Source: Pseudomonadota bacterium (GTDB lineage: Bacteria > Pseudomonadota > Alphaproteobacteria > Caulobacterales > Caulobacteraceae). From it: a stretch of DNA of 8,486 nucleotides. The notes under the pieces were generated by a model. The model saw nothing but the letters and a program-made list of their open reading frames with translations, was not told the DNA's origin and did no database searches. Made by a program: the position numbers and the translations under genes. Below are positions 1 to 5,255 of the stretch, piece after piece. Position 1 is the stretch's first letter. Every line of letters starts with the position of its first letter. The stretch covers positions 1-8,486 of the forward strand of contig JAEXKM010000041.1 in the NCBI GenBank assembly GCA_023445705.1, in the 5' to 3' direction.

Positions 1-440
1 AGCACCGTGTAGTTCGAGAAGGTCGAGCAGCCCATGTAGTGGGCGATCTGCTGGCCCTTGTAGGAGAAGCGGCTGGTGCCGTCGGGCATCATGCCCTTGC
101 CCTGGGTGCCGCGGATGGCGGTGCAGAGGTTGGTCTTGCGCGAGAGGCAGCTTTTGCACTGCCGGCATTCGGGCGTGTAGAGCGGGATCACGTGATCGCC
201 GGGCTTCAGGCTGGTGACGCCGGGGCCGACCTCGACCACCACGCCCGCGCCTTCGTGGCCCAGGATCGAGGGGAAGATGCCTTCGGAATCCAGCCCGTCG
301 AGCGTGTAGGCGTCGGTGTGGCAGATGCCGGTGGCCTTGATCTCGACCAGCACTTCGAAGGCCTTGGGGCCCTCCAGATCGACCTCGACGATTTCCAGCG
401 GCTTCTTGGCTTCGAAGGCGACGGCGGCGCGGGTCTTCAT
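1..440 (-). CDS. adhC: Class III alcohol dehydrogenase / S-(hydroxymethyl)glutathione dehydrogenase, N-terminal part (cut by window edge)
   Basis: The gene starts with ATG at 440 and runs off the left edge, leaving 146 codons of a family usually near 370 residues. The family oxidises S-(hydroxymethyl)glutathione, the spontaneous formaldehyde-glutathione adduct, to S-formylglutathione with NAD+ in the cytoplasm, and can also reduce S-nitrosoglutathione. Visible zinc-enzyme marks are GICHTD with catalytic Cys40, the GHEGAG motif with His62 and Glu63, and the structural-zinc set Cys92, Cys95, Cys98 and Cys106. The GTQGKGMMPDGTSRFS stretch (about 111-126) is typical of the class III (formaldehyde) branch rather than ethanol enzymes. 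A GAGGA ribosome site lies at 444-448, 3 bases before the start. The gene follows the exported RidA gene on the same strand after 67 bp, so it could be co-transcribed or have its own leader. One oddity: residue 28 is Phe where relatives usually have Gly (AGEVLV). Family assignment is firm; frmA is an alternative name. Confidence 0.95.
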   Translation of the reverse strand, partial: MKTRAAVAFEAKKPLEIVEVDLEGPKAFEVLVEIKATGICHTDAYTLDGLDSEGIFPSILGHEGAGVVVEVGPGVTSLKPGDHVIPLYTPECRQCKSCLSRKTNLCTAIRGTQGKGMMPDGTSRFSYKGQQIAHYMGCSTFSNYTV

Positions 441-451
441 GGCGTCCTCGT

Positions 452-474
452 TAGGTGGCTTCCCGCCCCACCTA
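452..474 (-). repeat. Perfect 7-bp inverted repeat (hairpin) just before the adhC ribosome site
   Basis: TAGGTGG at 452-458 and CCACCTA at 468-474 are exact reverse complements around a 9-nt loop. Read on the minus strand, the hairpin ends 3 bases upstream of the adhC GAGGA ribosome site. It could shape adhC translation or protect the 5' end. It is not followed by a T-run, so it is not a classical intrinsic terminator. Confidence 0.5.
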
Positions 475-507
475 CGCCGCGCGGCGCCCCAGGGGAACCC
501 CCGCGGG
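475..507. repeat. Cluster of GC palindromes between the RidA stop and the adhC hairpin
   Basis: Three near-adjacent symmetric GC elements fill this stretch: a 12-bp perfect palindrome CGCCGCGCGGCG (475-486), CCCCAGGGG (487-495) with the alternative pairing GGGG-AA-CCCC (492-501), and CCCGCGGG (500-507), which touches the stop codon of the RidA gene. On the minus strand they could fold into mutually exclusive hairpins and attenuate read-through into adhC. No U-tract follows, so a terminator role is only inferred. Confidence 0.4.
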
Positions 508-999
508 CTACTTCTTGGGCCGAGCGGCCTGGACTTCAATCTCGACCATCATGCCCGGCGCGACCAGGGCGGCCACCTGGCTGGTGATGCGCGCGACCTT
601 GTTCGGCTGCTCGGCCGTCCCGAAGAACTGGTTGTAGCCCTCCATCATGCCGGCGAAGTCCATCTTGCCGTCCTTGGCCGGATCCCCGACCAGCAGCACA
701 CGCATCATGAAGACATCGCCCAGGCCAAGGCCCTCGGCCTTCAGGATCGCGTCGATCTTCTTCAGGACGCCGATGGTCTGGGTTTTGGTGTCGCCGAAGG
801 TCGGCGGCGTCCCGGCCGGCGCGCCCGCGTTCAGGGCCGGCGGCGTGATCCCGCTGACGTACATGATGTCGGTCCCGGCCGGGACGACGGCGGCCTGCAG
901 GATCGGCGAGGCGGGGTCGCCGATGCGCTTGACCTGGGCTGCGGCGGGACCCGCAGCGACGAGCGCCAGCATCGCGCCGGGCAGGATGAATTTGCGCAT
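508..999 (-). CDS. RidA/YjgF/UK114-family protein with signal peptide (predicted periplasmic)
   Basis: A 163-residue protein. Residues 1-21 form a Sec-type signal peptide: Arg3 and Lys3-region charge, then a hydrophobic stretch ending AGPAAA before Gln22, a good signal peptidase I site. The rest is a RidA-like domain of about 140 residues. RidA proteins form trimers and hydrolyse reactive enamine/imine intermediates such as 2-aminoacrylate to keto acids and ammonia; many subfamilies have other or unknown activities. The ARITSQVAAL stretch keeps the arginine (Arg137) that aligns with the catalytic Arg105 of E. coli RidA, and VEIEVQA near the C-terminus (Glu154, Glu156) matches the conserved end of the fold. 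A strong purine-rich ribosome site (GGGGGAAGAG, about 1003-1012) supports the ATG at 999. The gene lies 39 bp downstream of the GNAT gene on the same strand, so co-transcription is likely. Substrate is unknown, and the canonical cytoplasmic RidA role is unlikely for an exported copy. Confidence 0.85.
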   Translation of the reverse strand: MRKFILPGAMLALVAAGPAAAQVKRIGDPASPILQAAVVPAGTDIMYVSGITPPALNAGAPAGTPPTFGDTKTQTIGVLKKIDAILKAEGLGLGDVFMMRVLLVGDPAKDGKMDFAGMMEGYNQFFGTAEQPNKVARITSQVAALVAPGMMVEIEVQAARPKK

Positions 1000-1038
1000 G
1001 TGGTCTCTTCCCCCTTCGTTGAACGCCGCGATGCGCGG

Positions 1039-1578
1039 CTAGATCGCCTTGCCCATGCGCACCAGCGGCACACGTACGCCGTTGGACGTCTCGGCCTCGA
1101 ACGGTTCGATGCGCTGGTAGCCGCAGGCGGCGTAGAGCGGCTCGCCCGCCATGGTGGCGGCCATTTCGCAACGGCTGAAGCCCTCGGCGGCGGCGCTGGT
1201 CTCGCATGTGGCCAGGATCAGCCGTCCCACCCCGCGGCGTGTGAAGGCCGGATCGGTGTACATGGCCCGCACCCTGGCGGCCTCAGTCGCCGGGTCCAGA
1301 AGCGCCGCGTCGCGGCCCGCTGAATGGTCGCCGCCGAAGAGCGTGGCCCGGCGGCTCCAGCCGCCGCAGCCGGCCACGGCGCCGGCCGCGTCCTCCACCA
1401 CATAATAGGTTCGGTCGGCGATGAGCTGGCTGTCGAGCCCCATGACCTCCCGGGAAGCCACGACCTGCGGCTCGCTGAGGAAGGCCGGGAGAAGCTGGTC
1501 GATGGCCCGCTCCATCACTTTGCGCAGCACGGGGATGTCGGCCTCGACGGCGAGGCGGATACTCAAGGTCTGGTCCAT
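1039..1578 (-). CDS. GNAT-family N-acetyltransferase
   Basis: A 179-residue protein with one GNAT domain, expected to move an acetyl group from acetyl-CoA to an amine. The start SIRLAVEADIPVLRKVMERAI (about 6-26) is the usual first strand and helix. Motif A lies at about 101-122, where RRGVGR (114-119) is the pyrophosphate-binding R-x-x-G-x-G/A loop. Motif B follows near 147-160 as PLYAACGYQRIEPF, the common 'YxxxGF/Y' ending. The segment GGDHSAGRDAALLDPATEAARVRAMYTDP resembles a subgroup of uncharacterised bacterial GNATs; the substrate cannot be read from sequence. The ATG at 1578 fits the domain start but has no clear Shine-Dalgarno sequence, and a -10-like GCTAATTG lies only 7 bases upstream, so the message may be leaderless. 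The gene heads a minus-strand run toward the RidA gene and adhC, and is divergent from sdaA. Confidence 0.88.
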   Translation of the reverse strand: MDQTLSIRLAVEADIPVLRKVMERAIDQLLPAFLSEPQVVASREVMGLDSQLIADRTYYVVEDAAGAVAGCGGWSRRATLFGGDHSAGRDAALLDPATEAARVRAMYTDPAFTRRGVGRLILATCETSAAAEGFSRCEMAATMAGEPLYAACGYQRIEPFEAETSNGVRVPLVRMGKAI

Positions 1579-1585
1579 GCCTGTT

Positions 1586-1614
1586 CAATTAGCGCGGCGC
1601 CCGCTCCTGCGTCA
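1586..1614 (-). promoter_or_regulatory. Candidate promoter of the GNAT gene
   Basis: On the minus strand, GTGACGC (1608-1614) resembles the Caulobacter -35 TTGACGS, and GCTAATTG (1586-1593) resembles its -10 GCTANAWC, with a 15-base spacer, slightly longer than the usual 10-14. Transcription would start at or next to the ATG. This is a pattern match only. Confidence 0.3.
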
Positions 1615-1650
1615 CTTCAAACCGGCAGCTTGACCGTAAGAGACCGCGTC

Positions 1651-1678
1651 TTGGCGCGTCCCTGGCGATAGCTTACCT
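1651..1678 (+). promoter_or_regulatory. Weak candidate promoter of sdaA
   Basis: TTGGCGC (1651-1657) is one base off the Caulobacter -35 TTGACGS. After 13 bases GCTTACCT (1671-1678) shares only GCT and a few positions with the -10 GCTANAWC. If used, transcription would begin about at the sdaA ATG (1686), which has no Shine-Dalgarno sequence. A separate TTGACC at 1630-1635 has no acceptable -10 partner at 16-18 bases. Confidence 0.2.
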
Positions 1679-1685
1679 ACGCTGC

Positions 1686-3059
1686 ATGGCGAGCGCCTTT
1701 GATCTGTTCAAGTTGGGAGTGGGCCCGTCGAGCTCGCACACCATGGGTCCCATGACCGCCGGAGGGCGCTTCCTCCAGCGGCTTGCGGAGGCGGGCCTGC
1801 TGGCGCGCACGACGCGGGTGGAGACCACGCTCTACGCCTCGCTGGCCCTGACCGGCCGTGGCCACGCCACCGACCGCGCGGTCGTCCTGGGGCTGGCCGG
1901 GTTCGCGCCCGCGACGATCGACCCTGACGCGGCCGATGCGGCGCTGGACGAGATTCGCGCCACCGGGCGTCTGCCGCTGGGCCGCGGCGGTCCGGTCATC
2001 GCCTTCGACGAAGGCCAGGACATCGTCTGGGCCGGGCGCGTGCGCATGCCCGAACATCCCAATGCCTTGATGTTCCGTGCCTATGCCAGCGGTGAGTTGC
2101 TGCAAGAGGATGTCTATTTTTCCGTAGGCGGAGGATTTGTGGTCGAGGCCGCCGAAATGGCGGCCGGCGCCCCTGCCGTCCAGGCCGCGGCGGAGCCCTA
2201 TCCCTTCGCCTCGGGAGCCGAACTTGTGGCCCAGGCGGACGCCGCTGGACTGTCCATCGGCGAGCTGATGTTCGCCAATGAGACCGCGGCGCGTTCGGCC
2301 GACGAGGTGAACCAGGGGCTCGACGCCATTTTCACGGCGATGGAAGCCTGCATCGATCGCGGCCTGCGACAGGAAGGTTGCCTGCCGGGCGGGCTGAAGG
2401 TCCGTCGCCGGGCGCGCCAGATCCACAACGAGCTGATGGCCAAGGTCGAGCGGAACATCTCCGATCCACTGGCGGCCCTGGACTGGGTGAACCTCTGGGC
2501 CTTGGCGGTGAACGAGGAGAACGCGGCCGGCGGCCGGGTGGTGACGGCGCCGACCAATGGCGCGGCCGGCTTGCTGCCGGCGGTGCTGCGCTACTACGAC
2601 CGCTTCCATCGCGGCGGCGCGGATGGGCGGCGGATCTTCCTCCTGACCGCGGCGGCGATCGGTTCGCTCTACAAGCGCAACGCCTCGATCTCGGGCGCCG
2701 AGGTCGGCTGCCAAGGCGAGGTGGGCGTCGCCTGTTCGATGGCCGCAGCCGGCCTGACCGCGGCGCTCGGCGGCACGAACGCCCAGATCGAAAACGCCGC
2801 CGAGATCGCCATGGAGCACAATCTCGGCCTCACCTGTGACCCGATCGGAGGGCTGGTGCAGATCCCCTGCATCGAACGCAACGCCATGGGCGCGGTGAAG
2901 GCGATCGACGCCTCGCGCCTGGCGCTGCTGGGCGATGGGCAGCACACGGTCTCTCTCGACAAGGTCATCGCCACGATGAAGCGCACCGGCGAGGACATGA
3001 GCGAGATCTACAAGGAGACGTCGCTGGGCGGCCTGGCCGTCAATGTGGTGGAGTGCTGA
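1686..3059 (+). CDS. sdaA: L-serine ammonia-lyase (L-serine dehydratase), single-chain iron-sulfur type
   Basis: A 457-residue cytoplasmic enzyme that converts L-serine to pyruvate and ammonia using an oxygen-sensitive [4Fe-4S] cluster instead of PLP. The N-terminal beta domain begins with FDLFKLGVGPSSSHTMGP (residues 5-22), the signature that fixes the start. The C-terminal alpha domain carries TAPTNGAAG (287-295), typical of the substrate region, and three cluster-type cysteines: Cys342 (GCQGE), Cys384 (LTCDPIGG) and Cys395 (QIPCIERN). The very last residue is Cys457. In the Legionella pneumophila type 2 enzyme the cluster cysteines are 343, 385 and 396, and the C-terminal Cys458 closes the cluster; the same spacing holds here, offset by one. 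There is no ribosome site before ATG 1686 (the preceding bases are pyrimidine-rich), suggesting leaderless or SD-independent initiation. The gene is divergent from the GNAT gene and ends 6 bp from the convergent regulator gene, so it is probably transcribed alone. Confidence 0.96.
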   Translation: MASAFDLFKLGVGPSSSHTMGPMTAGGRFLQRLAEAGLLARTTRVETTLYASLALTGRGHATDRAVVLGLAGFAPATIDPDAADAALDEIRATGRLPLGRGGPVIAFDEGQDIVWAGRVRMPEHPNALMFRAYASGELLQEDVYFSVGGGFVVEAAEMAAGAPAVQAAAEPYPFASGAELVAQADAAGLSIGELMFANETAARSADEVNQGLDAIFTAMEACIDRGLRQEGCLPGGLKVRRRARQIHNELMAKVERNISDPLAALDWVNLWALAVNEENAAGGRVVTAPTNGAAGLLPAVLRYYDRFHRGGADGRRIFLLTAAAIGSLYKRNASISGAEVGCQGEVGVACSMAAAGLTAALGGTNAQIENAAEIAMEHNLGLTCDPIGGLVQIPCIERNAMGAVKAIDASRLALLGDGQHTVSLDKVIATMKRTGEDMSEIYKETSLGGLAVNVVEC

Positions 3060-3065
3060 CGGGTC

Positions 3066-4010
3066 TTAGAGCTGCGCGGCGACCTCGCTGACGACCTTCA
3101 GAAGCCATTCCACCGCACCGCCTTCGCCGCTCCTGATCACCGCGCCGATGACGAAGGGCGCGGGCTCGCGGCTCGGTTCGATCAGTACGGCGCGGCCGCT
3201 CTGCTCGGCGAGTTGGGCGAGCCGCCTGGGCAGCAGGGCGGCGACATCGGTCTCGCCCACCATCACCAGCGCCGAGTAGGGATCTGGGACGCTGAGCGGA
3301 CTGTCCACCTCACGCAGGCTCACCCCGCCGAGGGCGTATTCCTCGCTCCAGTTGGCGATGCGCTGCAGGCCCACCCCGCGCCCGGGGCTGGGATCACGCA
3401 CGTCCGGGCTAGCGATCAGCAGACGGGGCAGGGCGGCGAGAATTTCGTCGCTGACCCCACTCTGCAAAGCCGGATGCCCGGACCGGATGACCCAAACGCC
3501 GGTGTCTTCGAACAGTGGGGCATGGGTGAAGCGCTCGGTGACCTGGTCGAAGGCCCCGAGGATCATGTCGACCCGGCCGCGATCCAGATCCTCTGCCAGA
3601 TAGGGCGTCGGGCTGATCAGGTGCAGCTTGGCGCCAGGAGCCTCGACCAGCAGGCGCTTGACGACGGCCGGCATGAGCACGGAACAGGCATAGGCGCTGG
3701 CGGCCACGTTGAAGACGCGTTGGGTCGTCTTCGGATCAAAGGCTGGCGCGACGGCCTCGTCCATCAGCTTCAGCGCCGCGCTCACCGCCACGCCCATCTC
3801 GGCGGCGCGCGGCGTGGCCCGCAGGCCCGAAGGCCCACGTACGAAGAGTTCGTCGCCGAGCGCCGCGCGCAGCCGCCCGAGAGCATGGCTCACCGCTGAC
3901 TGCGTCAGGCCCAGCCGCTCCCCAGCGCGGGTCGCGCTGCCCTCTTCGATCAGGGCGACGAAGACCCGCATGAGATTCAGGTCGAGATTACGAAGATGAG
4001 TGTCGTTCAT
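3066..4010 (-). CDS. LysR-family transcriptional regulator, likely controls the divergent efflux operon
   Basis: A 314-residue LTTR. The N-terminal winged helix-turn-helix occupies about residues 8-66: LRNLDLNLMRVFVAL, then the HTH with recognition helix near TQSAVSHALGRL (36-47), then the wing LGDELFVRGPSGLRATPRA. The 'DLNL' opening is common in the NodD/NahR-like branch. The co-inducer-binding domain runs from about residue 92 (RVFNVAASAY) to the end. The ligand cannot be predicted. The gene is divergent from emrA-emrB-nodT, the usual arrangement for an LTTR and its target. A perfect ATGAT-N11-ATCAT box ends 1 base before the start codon, pointing to autoregulation. ATG 4010 has no Shine-Dalgarno sequence, but an in-frame stop eight codons upstream and the conserved LDLNL start leave no better choice. 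Its TAA stop is 6 bp from the sdaA stop with no terminator between, so the two transcripts probably overlap at their 3' ends. Confidence 0.93.
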   Translation of the reverse strand: MNDTHLRNLDLNLMRVFVALIEEGSATRAGERLGLTQSAVSHALGRLRAALGDELFVRGPSGLRATPRAAEMGVAVSAALKLMDEAVAPAFDPKTTQRVFNVAASAYACSVLMPAVVKRLLVEAPGAKLHLISPTPYLAEDLDRGRVDMILGAFDQVTERFTHAPLFEDTGVWVIRSGHPALQSGVSDEILAALPRLLIASPDVRDPSPGRGVGLQRIANWSEEYALGGVSLREVDSPLSVPDPYSALVMVGETDVAALLPRRLAQLAEQSGRAVLIEPSREPAPFVIGAVIRSGEGGAVEWLLKVVSEVAAQL

Positions 4011-4043
4011 GATGATGGTGACGAACTATCATTTGGATCATGA
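4007..4043. repeat. Outer inverted pair TCATGAT / ATCATGA around the LysR box
   Basis: TCATGAT (4007-4013) and ATCATGA (4037-4043) are exact reverse complements that bracket the LysR box, and ATCAT occurs twice in direct orientation (4028-4032 and 4037-4041). The left copy includes the regulator's start codon. The arrangement suggests more than one half-site, as expected for a tetrameric LTTR with recognition and activation sites. Confidence 0.4.
4012..4032. promoter_or_regulatory. LysR-type operator, ATGAT-N11-ATCAT
   Basis: ATGAT (4012-4016) and ATCAT (4028-4032) are perfect inverted half-sites separated by exactly 11 bases, so T4016-N11-A4028 satisfies the LTTR box rule. The site lies in the divergent spacer, 1 base from the LysR start codon and about 130 bp before the proposed emrA start. 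It would serve both autoregulation and control of the efflux operon. Confidence 0.65.
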
Positions 4044-4061
4044 GTGACGCAGGCCTATCTG
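4033..4061 (+). promoter_or_regulatory. Candidate promoter of the efflux operon
   Basis: TTGGAT (4033-4038) and TATCTG (4056-4061) are spaced by 17 bases. The -35 directly abuts the LysR operator, the geometry seen at LTTR-activated promoters. The -10 match is poor, consistent with a need for activation. Transcription would begin near 4068 and leave a leader of about 90 nt before GTG 4161. Confidence 0.25.
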
Positions 4062-4063
4062 CA

Positions 4064-4070
4064 CCGTCAA
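4064..4070 (-). promoter_or_regulatory. Candidate -35 element facing the LysR gene
   Basis: On the minus strand the sequence reads TTGACGG, an exact fit to the Caulobacter -35 TTGACGS. No convincing -10 lies at the normal distance; CATGAT (4037-4042) is 22 bases away from TTGACG. It may be chance, or a regulator promoter with an unusual spacer over the operator. Confidence 0.2.
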
Positions 4071-4117
4071 GGTTTGGCCTCCCCGCTGGCCTTCAGACAA
4101 TTCCTACAGACAACCTC

Positions 4118-4140
4118 GCGGACGGCGCCTCGCCGGCCGC
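4118..4140 (+). other. GC hairpin in the emrA leader
   Basis: GCGG (4118-4121) pairs with CCGC (4137-4140), and GGCG (4124-4127) pairs with CGCC (4131-4134) around a 3-base loop, with a 2 by 2 internal mismatch. It ends 10 bases before the ribosome site of the proposed emrA start. The stem is short and may be a chance product of GC-rich sequence. Confidence 0.3.
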
Positions 4141-4150
4141 TAGCAGACGT

Positions 4151-4154
4151 GGAG
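4151..4154 (+). promoter_or_regulatory. Ribosome binding site deciding the emrA start
   Basis: GGAG lies 6 bases before GTG 4161, ideal spacing. The alternative in-frame GTG at 4044 has no comparable site and would sit upstream of the proposed transcription start. Confidence 0.55.
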
Positions 4155-4160
4155 CAGCGC

Positions 4161-5255
4161 GTGAGCGACGCGGAAGGCTATCAGGCGATCGCCGAAGTGG
4201 AGCAGGACGCGGCGAGCCATAGGCCGCCGCAGCCGACTCTTGGACAACGGCTGCGCTGGCCGCTGATGATCGGCGGACCGTTGCTGATCATTGTCGTGGC
4301 CGGCTATTTCGTACTGACCGGCGGCAAGTTCCAGACGACCGACAACGCCTATGTGCAGACGGCGCGGGCGGCGGTCAGCCCCAGCATCGACGGCCGGGTC
4401 GTCGAGATCGACGTCCACGAGAACCAAAAGGTCCGCAAGGGCCAGGTCCTCTTCAAGCTCGATCCGGCCGACTACCAGGTCGCGGTGGCCCAGGCCGAAG
4501 CGGCGCTCGCGTCCGCCCGCTTCGATGTGAACAGCTCCCAGGCCGTCTATGCGCAGCGCCAGGCTGACCTCGCCGCGTCACAGGAGACGGTCAGCTATAC
4601 AGAGCGGGAAGCCGCCCGCCAGAAGGCGCTGGCCGCGGCGGGGGTTTCGACCCAGGCCAAGGCCGATGAGGCCGCCCACGCAGCCGAGCAGGCGCGCCGG
4701 CAGATCCCGGTGGTCCGCCAGCAGGTGGCCTCGGCCCTCGCCGACATCGGCGGCCGCGCCGACCTCGACACCGACCATCATCCCAAGGTGCTGCAGGCCA
4801 AGGCCGCGCTGGAGCAGGCCAAGCTGAACCTGTCTTACACGGTGGTGACCGCGCCGGCGGACGGCGTCGTCACCAAGGTCGAGCAGATCCAGGTCGGCAC
4901 CCGCGTCAACGCTTCCCAATCGCTCTTCTGGCTGATCTCGGGTCAGCCGTGGATCGAGGCCAACTTCAAGGAAGACCAGCTCGCCCACATGCGGGTCGGC
5001 CAGCCGGCGACGGTGAAGCTCGACGCCTATGACCGCGAACTGAAGGCGCACGTGACCAGCTTCAGCCCGGGGACTGGCTCCAGCTTCTCGCTGCTGCCGC
5101 CTGAGAACGCCACCGGCAACTGGGTGAAGGTCGTCCAGCGGCTTCCCGTGCGCCTGGCGCTCGACGAGGCTGCGCCCGATCTCAGCGGGGGGCTCAGCGC
5201 CAAGGTGAAGGTCGACGTCCGGCCTGCGACGCACGCGGCGGCGACCGGCCGATGA
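4161..5255 (+). CDS. emrA: EmrA-like HlyD-family membrane fusion protein of a tripartite efflux pump
   Basis: With the GTG at 4161 the product has 364 residues. It is the periplasmic adaptor that links an inner-membrane MFS pump to the outer-membrane channel. Residues about 33-53 form a single membrane anchor (WPLMIGGPLLIIVVAGYFVL). TTDNAYVQ follows, then the first lipoyl half SPSIDGRVVEIDVHEN...VRKGQVLFKLDP (about 74-104), an alpha-hairpin region rich in Ala, Gln and Glu (about 105-220), the second lipoyl half LSYTVVTAPADGVV (from 224), and the EmrA signature WIEANFKEDQL starting at Trp264. An in-frame GTG at 4044 would add 39 residues, but the extension uses AGA, CTA and ACA codons that the body avoids and overlaps the likely promoter, so I prefer 4161. 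The stop overlaps the next start by 4 bp (ATGA), indicating translational coupling. emrA is used in the broad family sense; substrates are unknown. Confidence 0.92.
   Translation: MSDAEGYQAIAEVEQDAASHRPPQPTLGQRLRWPLMIGGPLLIIVVAGYFVLTGGKFQTTDNAYVQTARAAVSPSIDGRVVEIDVHENQKVRKGQVLFKLDPADYQVAVAQAEAALASARFDVNSSQAVYAQRQADLAASQETVSYTEREAARQKALAAAGVSTQAKADEAAHAAEQARRQIPVVRQQVASALADIGGRADLDTDHHPKVLQAKAALEQAKLNLSYTVVTAPADGVVTKVEQIQVGTRVNASQSLFWLISGQPWIEANFKEDQLAHMRVGQPATVKLDAYDRELKAHVTSFSPGTGSSFSLLPPENATGNWVKVVQRLPVRLALDEAAPDLSGGLSAKVKVDVRPATHAAATGR

Noticed and set aside
39..587. 182-codon plus-strand frame across adhC and its leader
   Set aside because: Lies opposite the zinc-binding motifs of the dehydrogenase and continues through the palindromic spacer into the RidA gene end; no protein-family features.
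316..1323. 335-codon plus-strand open frame opposite the adhC, RidA and GNAT genes
   Set aside because: Its translation is rich in Arg, Gly, His and Asp with no domain-like pattern, while all three opposite-strand proteins are recognisable families. Long antisense frames are expected in GC-rich coding sequence.
1630..1660. TTGACC at 1630 as the -35 of a classical sdaA promoter
   Set aside because: No TATAAT-like hexamer lies 16-18 bases downstream (the region reads GC-rich), so the match is incomplete.
1677..2945. 422-codon minus-strand open frame antisense to sdaA
   Set aside because: It mirrors the codon bias of sdaA, whose motifs and four cysteines are fully conserved. The antisense product has low-complexity composition and no ribosome site.
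4040..4222. Possible 60-residue peptide starting with ATG at 4040 in the efflux leader
   Set aside because: It has no ribosome site, overlaps the operator/promoter and the emrA start, and its sequence looks random; a leader-peptide role is not supported.
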